The notes under the pieces: generated by a model
What the model was told of the DNA's origin: nothing
Database searches by the model: none
The model's input: the letters and a program-made list of their open reading frames with translations, nothing else
Assembly: GCF_030682035.1 (NCBI RefSeq)
Contig: NZ_JAUXQZ010000003.1
Location: 81,291-145,290, forward strand
DNA from: Brevundimonas sp.
GTDB lineage: Bacteria; Pseudomonadota; Alphaproteobacteria; Caulobacterales; Caulobacteraceae
Length of the DNA stretch: 64,000 nt
Direction of reading: 5' to 3'
Shown here: piece after piece, positions 33,894-44,272 of the stretch
Layout of the letters: each line of letters begins with the position of its first letter
How positions within the stretch are numbered: the first letter of the stretch is position 1
Made by a program: the position numbers and the translations under genes

Positions 33894-35027
33894 TCAGGCG
33901 CCCTGGTTCCTGGCCGGAACGGCGGCGGGCGCCACGGTCACGCGGTCGCCGTCGCCGAGGAATCCGGCCCCGGCCACCACCACGCGCGAACCCGCCGTCA
34001 GTCCGTCGACCGCCGTCTGGTCCGCCACGCGCGACAGCACGGTGACCGGCTGGAAATGGGCGCGGTTGTCTCCGCGCACGACAAAGACCCCGGCGCGGTT
34101 CTCGCGGTACAGGACCGAAGCGGTCGGCACGGTCACGGCCGGCTGGGCTCCGACCTGGATGCGGGCGCGGGCGAACATGCCGGGGCGGAAGCCGCCGCCG
34201 GTCAGCGAGATGCGGGCGGTCCCCAGCCTGTTCTCGGCATTGACCTCGGAGGTGACGATGCGGACGCGGCCGGTGGCTTCACCCACCTGATCCGAGGAAA
34301 TCACGGCGGTCTGGCCCGAGCGGACCAGAGCCAGTTCGGTCTCCGGCACCTGTGCGTCCAGCTCCAGCCGGCCGTCGCGGACGATGCGGAACAGTTCGGT
34401 CCCGGCGCCCACGATCTGGCCGCGGGTGACGCTGCGCCGGATCACCTGACCCGAGACGGGCGCCTTGATCGTGGCCTGTGCCAGACGCATGCGGGTCTCG
34501 GACAGCGAGGCCTGAGCGGCGGCGACATTGGCGCTGGAGGCGCGCTGGTTGGCGAGCGCCGTATCCAGCGAGGCCTGGCTGAGGAAGCCGCGCCCCTTCA
34601 GTTCCTGGGCGCGCTCCAGCGCCGCCTGATCCCGCGCGGCGTTGGCCTGGGCGGTCTGCACCGCGGCCTGCTGCTGCCGCAGCTGGGCGCGCAGCACGGC
34701 GTCATTCAGCTGCACCAGCGGCTGGCCCTGTCGCACCCAGGTTCCCTCATCGACGAAGACTCCCGTGGCCGTCAGGCCCCCGGTCTCGGCGCCGATCGGC
34801 ACCTCTTCCCAGGCCGAGACGGTGCCCGAGGCGGTGACGGTGCGCGGCAGGTTCTGCAATGACGCTACGGCGATCGAGACGGTCTGGCTGGACCCCCCGC
34901 CGCCGGCCTTGGTCTCGGCCTTGGCCTCCGCCTTTCTGGCCGCCTCGTCGCCGCCGCACGAGGCGAGCGCGAGAGCCAGGACCGTCATGGCCGCGCCGGC
35001 CAGGCTGTTCCGCACAATGTTCGCCAC
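33894..35027 (-). CDS. RND periplasmic adaptor lipoprotein
   Basis: 377 aa. Lipoprotein signal with lipobox 'LALASC' (Cys about 24). Membrane-fusion-protein layout: 'PRTVTASGTVSAWEEVPIGA' start of the barrel, 'VDEGTWVRQGQPLVQLND' lipoyl half, an alpha-hairpin from 'LRAQLRQQQAAVQTAQANAA' to 'LSETRMRLAQATI', then 'KAPVSGQVIRRSVTRGQIVG' and the membrane-proximal domain. It links the RND pump to an outer-membrane channel. First gene of an adaptor-pump operon, divergent from lepA. Confidence 0.95.
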   Translation of the reverse strand: MANIVRNSLAGAAMTVLALALASCGGDEAARKAEAKAETKAGGGGSSQTVSIAVASLQNLPRTVTASGTVSAWEEVPIGAETGGLTATGVFVDEGTWVRQGQPLVQLNDAVLRAQLRQQQAAVQTAQANAARDQAALERAQELKGRGFLSQASLDTALANQRASSANVAAAQASLSETRMRLAQATIKAPVSGQVIRRSVTRGQIVGAGTELFRIVRDGRLELDAQVPETELALVRSGQTAVISSDQVGEATGRVRIVTSEVNAENRLGTARISLTGGGFRPGMFARARIQVGAQPAVTVPTASVLYRENRAGVFVVRGDNRAHFQPVTVLSRVADQTAVDGLTAGSRVVVAGAGFLGDGDRVTVAPAAVPARNQGA

Positions 35028-35251
35028 GTCTGATCCCCATGGACGCTGCGGAGGGGAGCCGTGCGTCTCGCGTTCGGGTCGCCCGCCTGGGCGCCGCTGT
35101 CATCAGCCGTTGAATAGCGGTTTCACCGCCGCTTCTCAAACGCCAAAGCGCGGCCTTACGGCGAAGTAATCCGTGCTGGAGCCGGTGGCGGAACAGTCCG
35201 GAGACGGCGCGTCCGTTGGCGATCCGGCCCCGCCGTGCTACCGGCGCGGCC

Positions 35252-37060
<1,809 letters not shown>

Positions 37061-37442
37061 GGTCAGGGAACGCCGGGTCCGCGCCGGCCCCTTGTCATCC
37101 CGGACGCAGCGACGCGAAGATCCGGGACGCTCGATCACTCCCGGCTCCCTCCCGGCCGCGGCGCCAGCCGCGAGCCGGGAGACGGGTCGGTACACAGCCC
37201 GGCGCCCACCCGTCTCCCGGATAATCGCGCCGCCCGCGGTCTGGCCTTCGGGGGCGAGGTGTTTGATGTGTCGGTGAGCAAGCCGGGCGGCGAGAAGGGC
37301 GTGGGGGTGAGGCTGGTTTAATGGGGGCGGTTCGGTAGAACGGACGAAACTTGGCAGCCTTGGGTTGGTAAGTCCTTGTTCCTGACTTGTTCTCCTGGCA
37401 GAATCTCCCCAGTCTGCCACCCTCAACAAGCGCGGAATCGCC
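37061..37442. other. Intergenic region with repeat and gene remnant
   Basis: 382 bp between lepA and the cytosine methyltransferase. The left part is palindromic repeat D1. After it, in the lepA frame, 37202-37321 reads open to a TAA with a coding-like ending (AARGLAFGGEVFDVSVSKPG, then a Gly/Val-rich tail) but has no start codon. This looks like the 3' end of a lost gene. From about 37325 to 37442 the DNA is AT-richer and probably holds the promoter of the restriction-modification operon. Confidence 0.55.
37093..37185. repeat. Palindromic repeat, family D copy 1
   Basis: Begins TTGTCATCCCGG; TCCCGGA pairs with TCCGGGA 20 bp on, and CTCCCGGCT (about 37137) pairs with AGCCGGGAG (about 37173). 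It shares the GTCATCCCGG start with the copy on the other side of the restriction-modification genes at 40323. Confidence 0.7.
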
Positions 37443-38639
37443 GTGTCGGAGTATGCCCTCATGGTGAAGCAGGCCGGACAGGCGACCGCCGACGCGGCTG
37501 TGAGGCGGGGATATATTGACGGCCCGGTCACGCCTGCGAGTCCGCAGCCAAAGCTGAAACTGCTGCGCGGGGGCAAGGACCAACCGCCCGGCGACTTTAC
37601 CTTCATTGACCTGTTCGCCGGCATCGGTGGTCTTCGTCGCGGTTTCGAATCCATCGGCGGTCGGTGCGTCTTCACCTCCGAGTGGGACAAGTTCAGCCAG
37701 CAGACTTACCGGGCGAATTTTCCGGACGATGACCACGAGATCAACGGCGACATCCGCGCCGTCGAAGCCGCCGACATTCCGGCCCACGATGTCCTCCTGG
37801 CCGGTTTCCCGTGCCAGCCCTTCTCCATCGCAGGCGTATCCAAGAAGAACGCCCTCGGACGCGCGCACGGCTTTGAGGACAAGACCCAGGGCACCCTGTT
37901 CTTCGATGTGGCGCGCATTATCGCTCACCATCGGCCCGCAGCCTTCCTGCTGGAAAACGTCCGCAACCTGGTCGGTCACGACAAGGGCAAGACCTTTCAA
38001 ACCATCAAGGACGTGCTGACCGAAGAGCTCGGCTACACAATCGACTTCCGCGTCATCGACGGTCGCTCGTGGACGCCCCAGCATCGCGAGCGGATTTTCA
38101 TCATCGGCTTCCGCGAGGATCAGGGCTTCCGCTTCGCCGATATGAAGCTGCCTGACGCCGCGCCGAAGCTGGCGGAAATCCTCCACCCCGGGGACGGGTC
38201 AGAGGTGCCGGACCAGCGGTTCACCGTCGGCAACTCGGGGCGGGTGGCTGACCGCTACACCCTGACCGACAACCTCTGGACCTACCTGCAGCGCTATAAG
38301 GAAAAGCACCAGGCCGCCGGAAACGGCTTCGGTTTCGGCCTGGTCGGACCCGGCGACGTGGCCCGAACCCTGTCGGCCCGGTACCACAAGGACGGGTCGG
38401 AAATCCTGGTGAAGCAGGAGGGCAGGTCGCCCCGTCGGCTGACGCCCCGCGAATGCGCCCGCCTGATGGGTTTCGATGATCCCCAAGGGAATGAGTTCCT
38501 CATCCCGGTGTCGGATACGCAAGCCTATCGCCAGTTCGGCAATTCTGTTGTGGTGCCGGCCGTGAAAGCCGTCGCCGAACATATGAAGCCGCACCTCTTC
38601 GCTGCGCTCGGGAAACGGCCGAAGGCCGGGCTTGGCTGA
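37443..38639 (+). CDS. dcm: DNA (cytosine-5-)-methyltransferase, Dcm/M.EcoRII-like
   Basis: 398 aa. It transfers methyl from SAM to cytosine C5. Motif I '[18 protein letters not shown]' (about 53), motif IV '[20 protein letters not shown]' with the catalytic Cys (about 124), motif VI 'FLLENVRNL', motif VIII '[12 protein letters not shown]', motif X '[14 protein letters not shown]'. The target region '[20 protein letters not shown]' and '[15 protein letters not shown]' matches E. coli Dcm as I remember it, which methylates the inner C of CCWGG. A Vsr and an EcoRII-like nuclease follow at once, supporting that specificity. Protects the host from the nuclease. Start is a GTG. Confidence 0.95.
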   Translation: MSEYALMVKQAGQATADAAVRRGYIDGPVTPASPQPKLKLLRGGKDQPPGDFTFIDLFAGIGGLRRGFESIGGRCVFTSEWDKFSQQTYRANFPDDDHEINGDIRAVEAADIPAHDVLLAGFPCQPFSIAGVSKKNALGRAHGFEDKTQGTLFFDVARIIAHHRPAAFLLENVRNLVGHDKGKTFQTIKDVLTEELGYTIDFRVIDGRSWTPQHRERIFIIGFREDQGFRFADMKLPDAAPKLAEILHPGDGSEVPDQRFTVGNSGRVADRYTLTDNLWTYLQRYKEKHQAAGNGFGFGLVGPGDVARTLSARYHKDGSEILVKQEGRSPRRLTPRECARLMGFDDPQGNEFLIPVSDTQAYRQFGNSVVVPAVKAVAEHMKPHLFAALGKRPKAGLG

Positions 38640-39081
38640 CGTCGTCGATCCGGCGACCCGCAGCCGGATGATGTCCGGCATCCGGGGCAAGAACACCAAG
38701 CCGGAACTGCTGATCCGCAAGGCGCTCCACGCGCGGGGTTTCCGCTACCGGCTGCACTGTGACCTGCCGGGCAAGCCGGATATCTGTCTGCCGAAGCATC
38801 GGGCGGTGATCTTCGTCCACGGCTGCTTCTGGCACGGGCATGGGTGCCATTTGTTCAAATGGCCGAAGACGCGACCGGAATTCTGGCGGGCGAAGATTGG
38901 GCGGAACTGCGAGGTCGATAGAGCGGCGGATAGTCGTCTGTTGGATAGCGGCTGGCGAGTGGCGGTTATCTGGGAATGTGCCTTGAAGGGCCGGGAACAT
39001 CTGCCACTTGAGGATGTGATCTCGACCTGCGCAAACTGGTTGAACTCAGATCAAATGCGGCTTGAGATCAGAGGAGGATAA
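38632..39081 (+). CDS. vsr: Very short patch repair endonuclease (Vsr), Dcm-linked
   Basis: 149 aa, overlapping the methyltransferase gene by 8 bp. It corrects T:G mismatches formed when the Dcm-methylated C deaminates. The family core is complete: '[20 protein letters not shown]', '[20 protein letters not shown]' with the catalytic Asp, '[14 protein letters not shown]' with His/Cys zinc ligands, and '[11 protein letters not shown]'. The overlap mirrors the dcm-vsr overlap of E. coli. It differs from the orphan Vsr at 3494 outside the core, so the two are not a recent duplication. Confidence 0.95.
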   Translation: MADVVDPATRSRMMSGIRGKNTKPELLIRKALHARGFRYRLHCDLPGKPDICLPKHRAVIFVHGCFWHGHGCHLFKWPKTRPEFWRAKIGRNCEVDRAADSRLLDSGWRVAVIWECALKGREHLPLEDVISTCANWLNSDQMRLEIRGG

Positions 39082-40296
39082 GTGCGTCGAGGCATCCTGT
39101 CGGACTTGTTCGCTGGTGTCGTTACGAAGCGGCTGACGCTTGTCGAGACCATTTCGGAGCGGTCAAACCAGCACGAAATCCAAGGCACGCGACCACTCAG
39201 GAGCCTTCTGGGCGAAGATGACCGACGCGGGATTCCGACCCGGTTTATCTGGGTCTCGGACAAGCAAGAGGCGCTTTCCGAAGAGGGATTCATGAGTTGG
39301 TCGGACGTCCGCAAAGGGAAGCCGCGGGCGGCAGAGTTCCATCTCTACTATTCGGGGAATTCAGTCACGGAACGGATGCAGGAAGGCGACCAGCTGTTCC
39401 TGGCGCTCCAGCGGGACGATTCACTGCTAGTGATCGTCACACCCGCCGCCAGCACCATCCAAAACCAACTTCTGTGGCTGTTCAGCTTGCCACAGCAACC
39501 AGACTTCGATTTCAGCCTTCAGAAGATCGACGAGAAGCACAACGTCGAGCTGGATTTTGCCACCCGGTACATTCTTGAAGAGCTTGGGATCGAGTCGGAG
39601 GAGCCGGAAGCGGCGCGGCTTGACGAGCTGATCGAGAGGTTTGGGCTGGTCTTTCCAACCACTCGGATCTTTTCCGAGTTTGCCCGAGCGTCATTGCCGG
39701 AGGTTTCGGCCGCCGACGATCCCGATCATGCGTTGATCGAATGGATGGATCGCGAAGAGCAGCTCTTCCGCCGTCTCGAACGCCGGATTGTCGCGGACCG
39801 AATTGGGAACGGATTTCAGTCACCCAGAGGGATAGATGTGGACGGTTTCCTGTCCTTCTCCCTCAGTGTCCAGAACCGTCGAAAATCCCGCGTTGGTCTG
39901 GCCCTTGAGAACCATCTTGAGGCGGTATTCACCGCACAGGACGTTGGCTACCAGCGCGGCGCCGAGACGGAAAATCGCAACAAGCCGGACTTCCTTTTCC
40001 CAGGTGGCGAACAGTATCGCGATCGGGTATTTCCTGCTGAACGCCTCACAATGCTAGGGGCGAAGTCCACGTTGAAGGACCGCTGGCGGCAGGTTCTGTC
40101 GGAGGCGCAGCGCATTGAGGAAAAACATATACTGACGCTGGAGCCCGGTATTTCCGAGAACCAGACTGATGAGATGCAAGCGAAGCACTTGCAACTCGTC
40201 ATACCGCGTCGGCTGCACAGCACCTTTCGCTCAAGGCAGCAGGAGTGGCTGATGACCGTCGCGGACTTCCTGTCCGTCGTTCGAGCGCGACAGTAG
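39082..40296 (+). CDS. EcoRII-like type IIE restriction endonuclease
   Basis: 404 aa, the same length as EcoRII. GTG start directly after the vsr stop with GAGGAGG 4-10 nt upstream. The N-terminal part ('RGIPTRFIWVSDKQEAL', 'AAEFHLYYSGN') fits the EcoRII effector DNA-binding domain. The catalytic half is clear: 'VQNRRKSRVGLALENHLEAV', 'NKPDFLFPGG' (catalytic Asp), 'MLGAKSTLKDRWRQVLSEA' (catalytic Lys and Arg). EcoRII cuts before CCWGG and needs two sites; the same is inferred here. The base composition is lower in GC and less codon-biased than the methyltransferase gene, consistent with horizontal arrival. I compared with EcoRII from memory. Confidence 0.93.
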   Translation: MRRGILSDLFAGVVTKRLTLVETISERSNQHEIQGTRPLRSLLGEDDRRGIPTRFIWVSDKQEALSEEGFMSWSDVRKGKPRAAEFHLYYSGNSVTERMQEGDQLFLALQRDDSLLVIVTPAASTIQNQLLWLFSLPQQPDFDFSLQKIDEKHNVELDFATRYILEELGIESEEPEAARLDELIERFGLVFPTTRIFSEFARASLPEVSAADDPDHALIEWMDREEQLFRRLERRIVADRIGNGFQSPRGIDVDGFLSFSLSVQNRRKSRVGLALENHLEAVFTAQDVGYQRGAETENRNKPDFLFPGGEQYRDRVFPAERLTMLGAKSTLKDRWRQVLSEAQRIEEKHILTLEPGISENQTDEMQAKHLQLVIPRRLHSTFRSRQQEWLMTVADFLSVVRARQ

Positions 40297-40322
40297 CCGG
40301 AGCGGTCAAGCCGGCTTCCCTC

Positions 40323-40468
40323 TTTCGTCATCCCGGCGAAGGCCGGGATCCAGCGGCGCCGAAGGCGATCTGTTCAGGCACCGTGTCCGCGACAGCTTCG
40401 CGCTCACGCGCGCCGCTGGGTTCCGGGTCTGCGAGCCGCTGCGCGTCTCTGCGCCCGGAATGACGAAA
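40323..40468. repeat. Palindromic repeat, family D copy 2
   Basis: Outer arms TTTCGTCATCCCGG (40323-40336) and CCGGAATGACGAAA (40455-40468) are inverted complements with one mismatch. Interior GGCGCC and CCCGGCGAAGGCCGGG also fold. It lies just after the restriction endonuclease gene. Confidence 0.85.
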
Positions 40469-40584
40469 GCGGAGGGTGATGGCGTGAGGGGCGGGGCCTC
40501 TATTCCGACACTCCGATTTCAGCCGCAGCCGGCGTTTCCGGCTTTCTCCTCAGCAGGACTTCGGGGCGCCGTAGAGTCTCCGAC

Positions 40585-41199
40585 ATGCCCACACGCCCTC
40601 CCGTCGTCCCGTGTCACTATCACCTGAGCAAGGAGACCTGGGTGGAGGTCGTCGAAGCCTATCGCAGCGGCGCGACGGCGCGGGAGCTGGCGGTCAAATG
40701 GAAGGTGTCGCCGGGGTCGGTCTACTATCAGGCCGGGCGCGCGGGCTGGAGCAAGAAGCGGAACGGCGATCAGCTTGCGAGGGAGCATGCCAAGGCCATC
40801 GAGGCGGCCGAGGCGGTGCGGGCCGAGCCGGCGAGGCGTGAGCAGCGGGCGCTGAAAAACCTCTTCGCCCCGGCGCCGACCGACGACCCCGAGGCCGCCG
40901 ACCCGGCCGCCCTCGCGCGGGCGGCGACGCTGGCGTCGGGGCGGGCGATGAAGGGGCGGCTGTGGAACGAGGCGAGGGCGCTGGCTGCGCTGGCCGAGAG
41001 CTATGCGCGGCTGGCGGAACGGGCCGGGCGGCGCGGGGACGACGAATGGGGCGGGGCGGAGCCGGACGAGGCGGCCTTCGAGGCGGTGCGGCGCAAGGTG
41101 CTGGGGTGGGGGCCCGAGGCGATCACATCCCCCACCCGCCTTGAAGCCGGGGGCGAAGGCGAGGACGGGGCCGAGGCGCGGGACCCCGCTGGTCGGTGA
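40585..41199 (+). CDS. Helix-turn-helix protein, terminase-small-subunit-like
   Basis: 204 aa, soluble. The N-terminal half has 'EAYRSGATARELAVKWKVSP' and 'GSVYYQAGRAGWSKKRNG', a helix-turn-helix of the type found in phage and gene-transfer-agent small terminase subunits. The middle is Ala/Glu-rich helix ('REHAKAIEAAEAVRAEPARR', 'ARALAALAESYARLAERAG'). No large terminase or other phage gene is present, so it may be a remnant or a host regulator of similar fold. It stands between the restriction island and an unrelated convergent gene. Confidence 0.65.
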   Translation: MPTRPPVVPCHYHLSKETWVEVVEAYRSGATARELAVKWKVSPGSVYYQAGRAGWSKKRNGDQLAREHAKAIEAAEAVRAEPARREQRALKNLFAPAPTDDPEAADPAALARAATLASGRAMKGRLWNEARALAALAESYARLAERAGRRGDDEWGGAEPDEAAFEAVRRKVLGWGPEAITSPTRLEAGGEGEDGAEARDPAGR

Positions 41200-41281
41200 C
41201 CGGGGAGCCGCGCGAAGCGCCTGGCCGCGTCGGGTCGGGAGGCCCCGAAGGGCCGACGACCGCGGCCCAACAAGAATGCCG

Positions 41282-41737
41282 CTACCGCTTCCTGAACCGC
41301 GTGGCCTCCGACTTCAGGTTCGAGCCCCAGTCGGTGACCGGCTGGTCGGGCTCGGCGTGGAACGGCAAGGCGCCGGCGACGCCGCGCATCGACAGGGCCA
41401 GCGGCAGGGCCCAGTGGGCCAGCATGCGCAGCGGCTTGCGCCGCGCGTCCATGACGTCCCAGCCTTCGGCGGCGAAGGCCTCGGCCATGTCGGCGGGATC
41501 CAGCCGCTCGATGCCGTCCCAGTCGGCCGGCAGGGCGACGGCGCCCGCCTCATCCGGGGTCAGGCCGAAGGCGGCGCGGGCGGTTTCATCGATGGCCTCG
41601 GCGATGTCGGGGAATTCATGGCGCTCGTCCGGGTCGGCGGCGCGCGGCTTCATCAGCGCCTTCAGTTCGAGCGCATCGACGCCCGGAAGGTCGAGCAGGC
41701 GGCGCAGGCCGGCGGGGTTTTCGGAAGACTGGGTCAT
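41282..41737 (-). CDS. Hypothetical protein
   Basis: 151 aa from the ATG of MTQSSENPAGL. Soluble, acidic, with no signal peptide. 'LPGVDALELKALMKPRAADP', 'DIAEAIDETARAAFGLTPDE' and 'DWDGIERLDPADMAEAFAAE' are helical. The end is basic (EATRFRKR). I do not recognise a family. Codon use is normal for the genome. Transcribed opposite to the neighbouring genes on both sides. Confidence 0.7.
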   Translation of the reverse strand: MTQSSENPAGLRRLLDLPGVDALELKALMKPRAADPDERHEFPDIAEAIDETARAAFGLTPDEAGAVALPADWDGIERLDPADMAEAFAAEGWDVMDARRKPLRMLAHWALPLALSMRGVAGALPFHAEPDQPVTDWGSNLKSEATRFRKR

Positions 41738-41864
41738 GGCCGCAGTCTCTAGCCCATCACTGGTCCGCCCGCACCCTCGCGGCGCCGCCGGGGGCGCCCG
41801 GCGGCGCGATCGGGAACGCCCCGCATCCCCGCACGTTACGGAGGGGAACCGAAAGAGGCTTCCC

Positions 41865-42881
41865 ATGTACAAGCGTATCTCGATCACCTCCGCCCTCCTG
41901 CTCGCACTGGCCGCCCCGACGGCGGCCCTGGCCGACGCTCCCGGCCATGGCGACCGCCAGGAACGCGGCGACCACCAGGAGCGCGGCGACCGCCAGGAAC
42001 GCGGCGACCGCCAGGAACGCGGCGATCGTGGCGGCGATGACGACCGCGGCAATGGTCGCGGCAACGGCCATGGCCGGGGCGATGATCGCCGCGCCGAACG
42101 CCCGGACACGCGCGTCATCGAGATCGTCCGTGGCAACCGCCACGATGATGACCGCGACGATGATGACCGCGACGATGACGACCGCCGGGAATACCGCGAG
42201 GACCGTCGCGACGACCGGCGCGAGATGCGCCGCGAGGTGGCGCGCGAGGTGTTCCAGACCCGCGACGGCCGCCCCGTGGTCTATTTCCAGCGCGACCGCG
42301 ACCGCGGCCTGATCGCCGGCTGCCCGCCCGGGCTGGCCCGGAAGGATAACGGCTGCCTGCCGCCGGGACAGGCGCGTCGGATCGCCCGCGACGCCGCCGC
42401 CGACCGCTATGAGTCGCTGTGGCGCCGGGACGGGGACGACTCCCGCTACCGCTATGAGAATGGCTATCTGTACCGGATGAACCAGCAGGGTTCGCTGCTG
42501 GGCTATCTGCCCGTACTCGGCGGGGCGCTGGCCCCCGGCGCCACATGGCCGTCGCAGTATGCGTATCAGGCGGCGCCGGAGTACTATTCCAGCTATTTCG
42601 GCCTGCCGCAGGGCCGGGACTACCGCTATGCCGACGGCGCCCTGTACGGCGTCGATCCGCAGACGCAGATGATCAGTCAGGTCGCGGCCCTGCTGACGGG
42701 TCAGAACCTCAGCGTCGGCCAGGCCATGCCCAGCGGCTATGACATCTACAACGTGCCCTCCGCCTACCGGAGCCAGTACGCCGACAACGCCAATGCCATG
42801 TATCGCTACAACGACGGCTATGTGTACCAGGCGGATCCCAAGACCCAGCTGATCACCGCCGTCATCCAGCTGCTGACCTGA
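41865..42881 (+). CDS. Exported Arg/Asp-rich repeat protein
   Basis: 338 aa with a signal peptide (MYKRISITSALLLALAAPTAALA). Residues about 26-55 are tandem copies of a six-residue unit RQERGD (18-bp DNA repeats), and about 85-120 an RDDDD-type repeat (15-bp DNA units). The repeats are followed by a charged segment and 'LIAGCPPGLARKDNGCLPPG', a two-Cys motif seen in RcnB-like and related periplasmic proteins. The C-terminal 180 residues are Tyr-rich ('YRYENGYLYRMNQQG', 'YRYADGALYGVDPQT'), three imperfect repeats. Probably periplasmic; metal or polyanion binding is only a guess. The tandem repeats are likely to vary in number between strains. Confidence 0.78.
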   Translation: MYKRISITSALLLALAAPTAALADAPGHGDRQERGDHQERGDRQERGDRQERGDRGGDDDRGNGRGNGHGRGDDRRAERPDTRVIEIVRGNRHDDDRDDDDRDDDDRREYREDRRDDRREMRREVAREVFQTRDGRPVVYFQRDRDRGLIAGCPPGLARKDNGCLPPGQARRIARDAAADRYESLWRRDGDDSRYRYENGYLYRMNQQGSLLGYLPVLGGALAPGATWPSQYAYQAAPEYYSSYFGLPQGRDYRYADGALYGVDPQTQMISQVAALLTGQNLSVGQAMPSGYDIYNVPSAYRSQYADNANAMYRYNDGYVYQADPKTQLITAVIQLLT

Positions 42882-42895
42882 TCCGGAGCACGAGA

Positions 42896-43459
42896 ATGGG
42901 ACTGACGATGCGGTGGGCGCTGGCGCCCCTCTGTGTGATGGCTCTGGCCGGGTGCGGCGACGGCGCCGGCAAGGCGGACGGGACGGGGGCTGCGGCGCCC
43001 TCGAACCGGACCATCGCTGCGACGCTGAAGGACGACCGCGCGTTCGGAACGCTCGAACGGGTGCTGGACAACGCCGCCCTCGGCGACGTGCTGGCGGGGA
43101 AGGGTCCCTATACGGTGTTCGCCCCTTCCGACGCCGCCTTCACCGCCTCGGCCGGCGATCTGGGCGATGAGGCGATGAAGGCCCAAGGCGCGGCCATGCT
43201 CCGCGCCCACATCGTGCCTGGGGCCCTGACCCGCGCCGACATTGAGGCCGCCATCGCCCGCGAGGGCTCGGGCCAAGTCCAGATGCGCACCATGGCCAAC
43301 AGCCTGCTGACCTTTTCGAAGGAAGGCGAGACTGTGATCGTCATGGGCGACAACGGCGCCCGCGCGCGCTTGAGCGGCTCCGAGACCGTGGCCTCTAACG
43401 GCGTGGTGCAGCCGATCGACGGTCTGCTGATGAGGGCGGCGCCGGCGGTCGCGAACTGA
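42896..43459 (+). CDS. Fasciclin-domain lipoprotein
   Basis: 187 aa. Lipobox 'MALAGC' near residue 17, then one fasciclin (FAS1) domain: 'TIAATLKDDRAFGTLERVLD', 'GPYTVFAPSDAAF', 'MLRAHIVPGALTRADI' and 'NGVVQPIDGLLM'. FAS1 proteins act in adhesion or matrix contacts; the bacterial role is mostly unknown. It begins 14 bp after the repeat protein, so the two exported proteins may be co-expressed. An in-frame ATG at 42908 is an alternative start. Confidence 0.9.
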   Translation: MGLTMRWALAPLCVMALAGCGDGAGKADGTGAAAPSNRTIAATLKDDRAFGTLERVLDNAALGDVLAGKGPYTVFAPSDAAFTASAGDLGDEAMKAQGAAMLRAHIVPGALTRADIEAAIAREGSGQVQMRTMANSLLTFSKEGETVIVMGDNGARARLSGSETVASNGVVQPIDGLLMRAAPAVAN

Positions 43460-43501
43460 CGGCATTGACCCGGGGCGCGCTGCGGTCGAGAGCATGTCCG
43501 C

Positions 43502-44272
43502 ATGACCGTCGTCTCAAAAGCTCCCCGTCTCGCCGTACTGATTGACGCCGAGAACGCCTCGGCCCGCATCGCCGAGGCTCTGTTCACCGAGATCGCCACC
43601 CTGGGCGAGGCCTCGGCGCGGCGCATCTACGGCGATTTCGCCTCGGCCCAGCTGGGCGGCTGGACCAGGGTGCTGGCCCGGTTCGCCATCCAGCCGCAGC
43701 AAAATTTCGCCAACACCAAGGGCAAGAATTCGGGCGACATCGCCCTGGTCATCGACGGCATGGACCTGCTGCATTCGGGCCGGTTCGACGGCTTCTGCCT
43801 CGTCTCCTCGGACGCGGACTTCACCCGCCTGGCGTCGCGCATCCGCGAGGAGGGGGTCGATGTCTATGGCTTCGGCGAGCGCAAGACGCCCGAGAGCTTC
43901 CGCCAGGCTTGCACCCGCTTTATCTACACCGAGAACCTGACCGCGCCCGCGGCCGAGGAGCCGGCGCCGGCGGCTGGCGGGCGAGCGGCTATGGCGACCT
44001 CGACACCGGGCGCTTCTTCGGCGGCCCCGGGCAAGCGCAAGCCGGTCGAGGCGGCCCGTCTGATCGCCACTGTGATCGCCGACATGGACGAGGACGGTGA
44101 CGGCTGGGTCACGGTCAGCGGCCTCGGCGACCGGCTGCGCAACGCCTATCCGGACTTCGACCAGCGCTCCTACGGCCACGCCAAACTGTCGGACCTGATC
44201 CGGGCGACGGGGCGGTTCGAGGTGCAGACGGGGGCCGCCGGCGGGGCCATGCGGATCCGGGACAAGGCCTAA
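43502..44272 (+). CDS. NYN-domain protein with C-terminal OST-HTH/LOTUS domain
   Basis: 256 aa. The NYN (PIN-like) nuclease domain shows acidic positions 'LAVLIDAENASARIAEALF' (about 11), 'KGKNSGDIALVIDGMDLL' and 'GFCLVSSDADFTRLASRIRE'. A Pro/Ala linker is followed by 'VTVSGLGDRLRNAYPDFDQR' and 'SYGHAKLSDLIRATGRFEV', a LOTUS/OST-HTH RNA-binding module. The architecture suggests RNA cleavage or RNA-quality control. Its end overlaps the convergent alcohol dehydrogenase by 4 bp. Confidence 0.92.
   Translation: MTVVSKAPRLAVLIDAENASARIAEALFTEIATLGEASARRIYGDFASAQLGGWTRVLARFAIQPQQNFANTKGKNSGDIALVIDGMDLLHSGRFDGFCLVSSDADFTRLASRIREEGVDVYGFGERKTPESFRQACTRFIYTENLTAPAAEEPAPAAGGRAAMATSTPGASSAAPGKRKPVEAARLIATVIADMDEDGDGWVTVSGLGDRLRNAYPDFDQRSYGHAKLSDLIRATGRFEVQTGAAGGAMRIRDKA

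Noticed and set aside
40585..41199. Start of a prophage or gene-transfer-agent cluster
   Set aside because: No large terminase, portal, capsid, tail or integrase gene follows.
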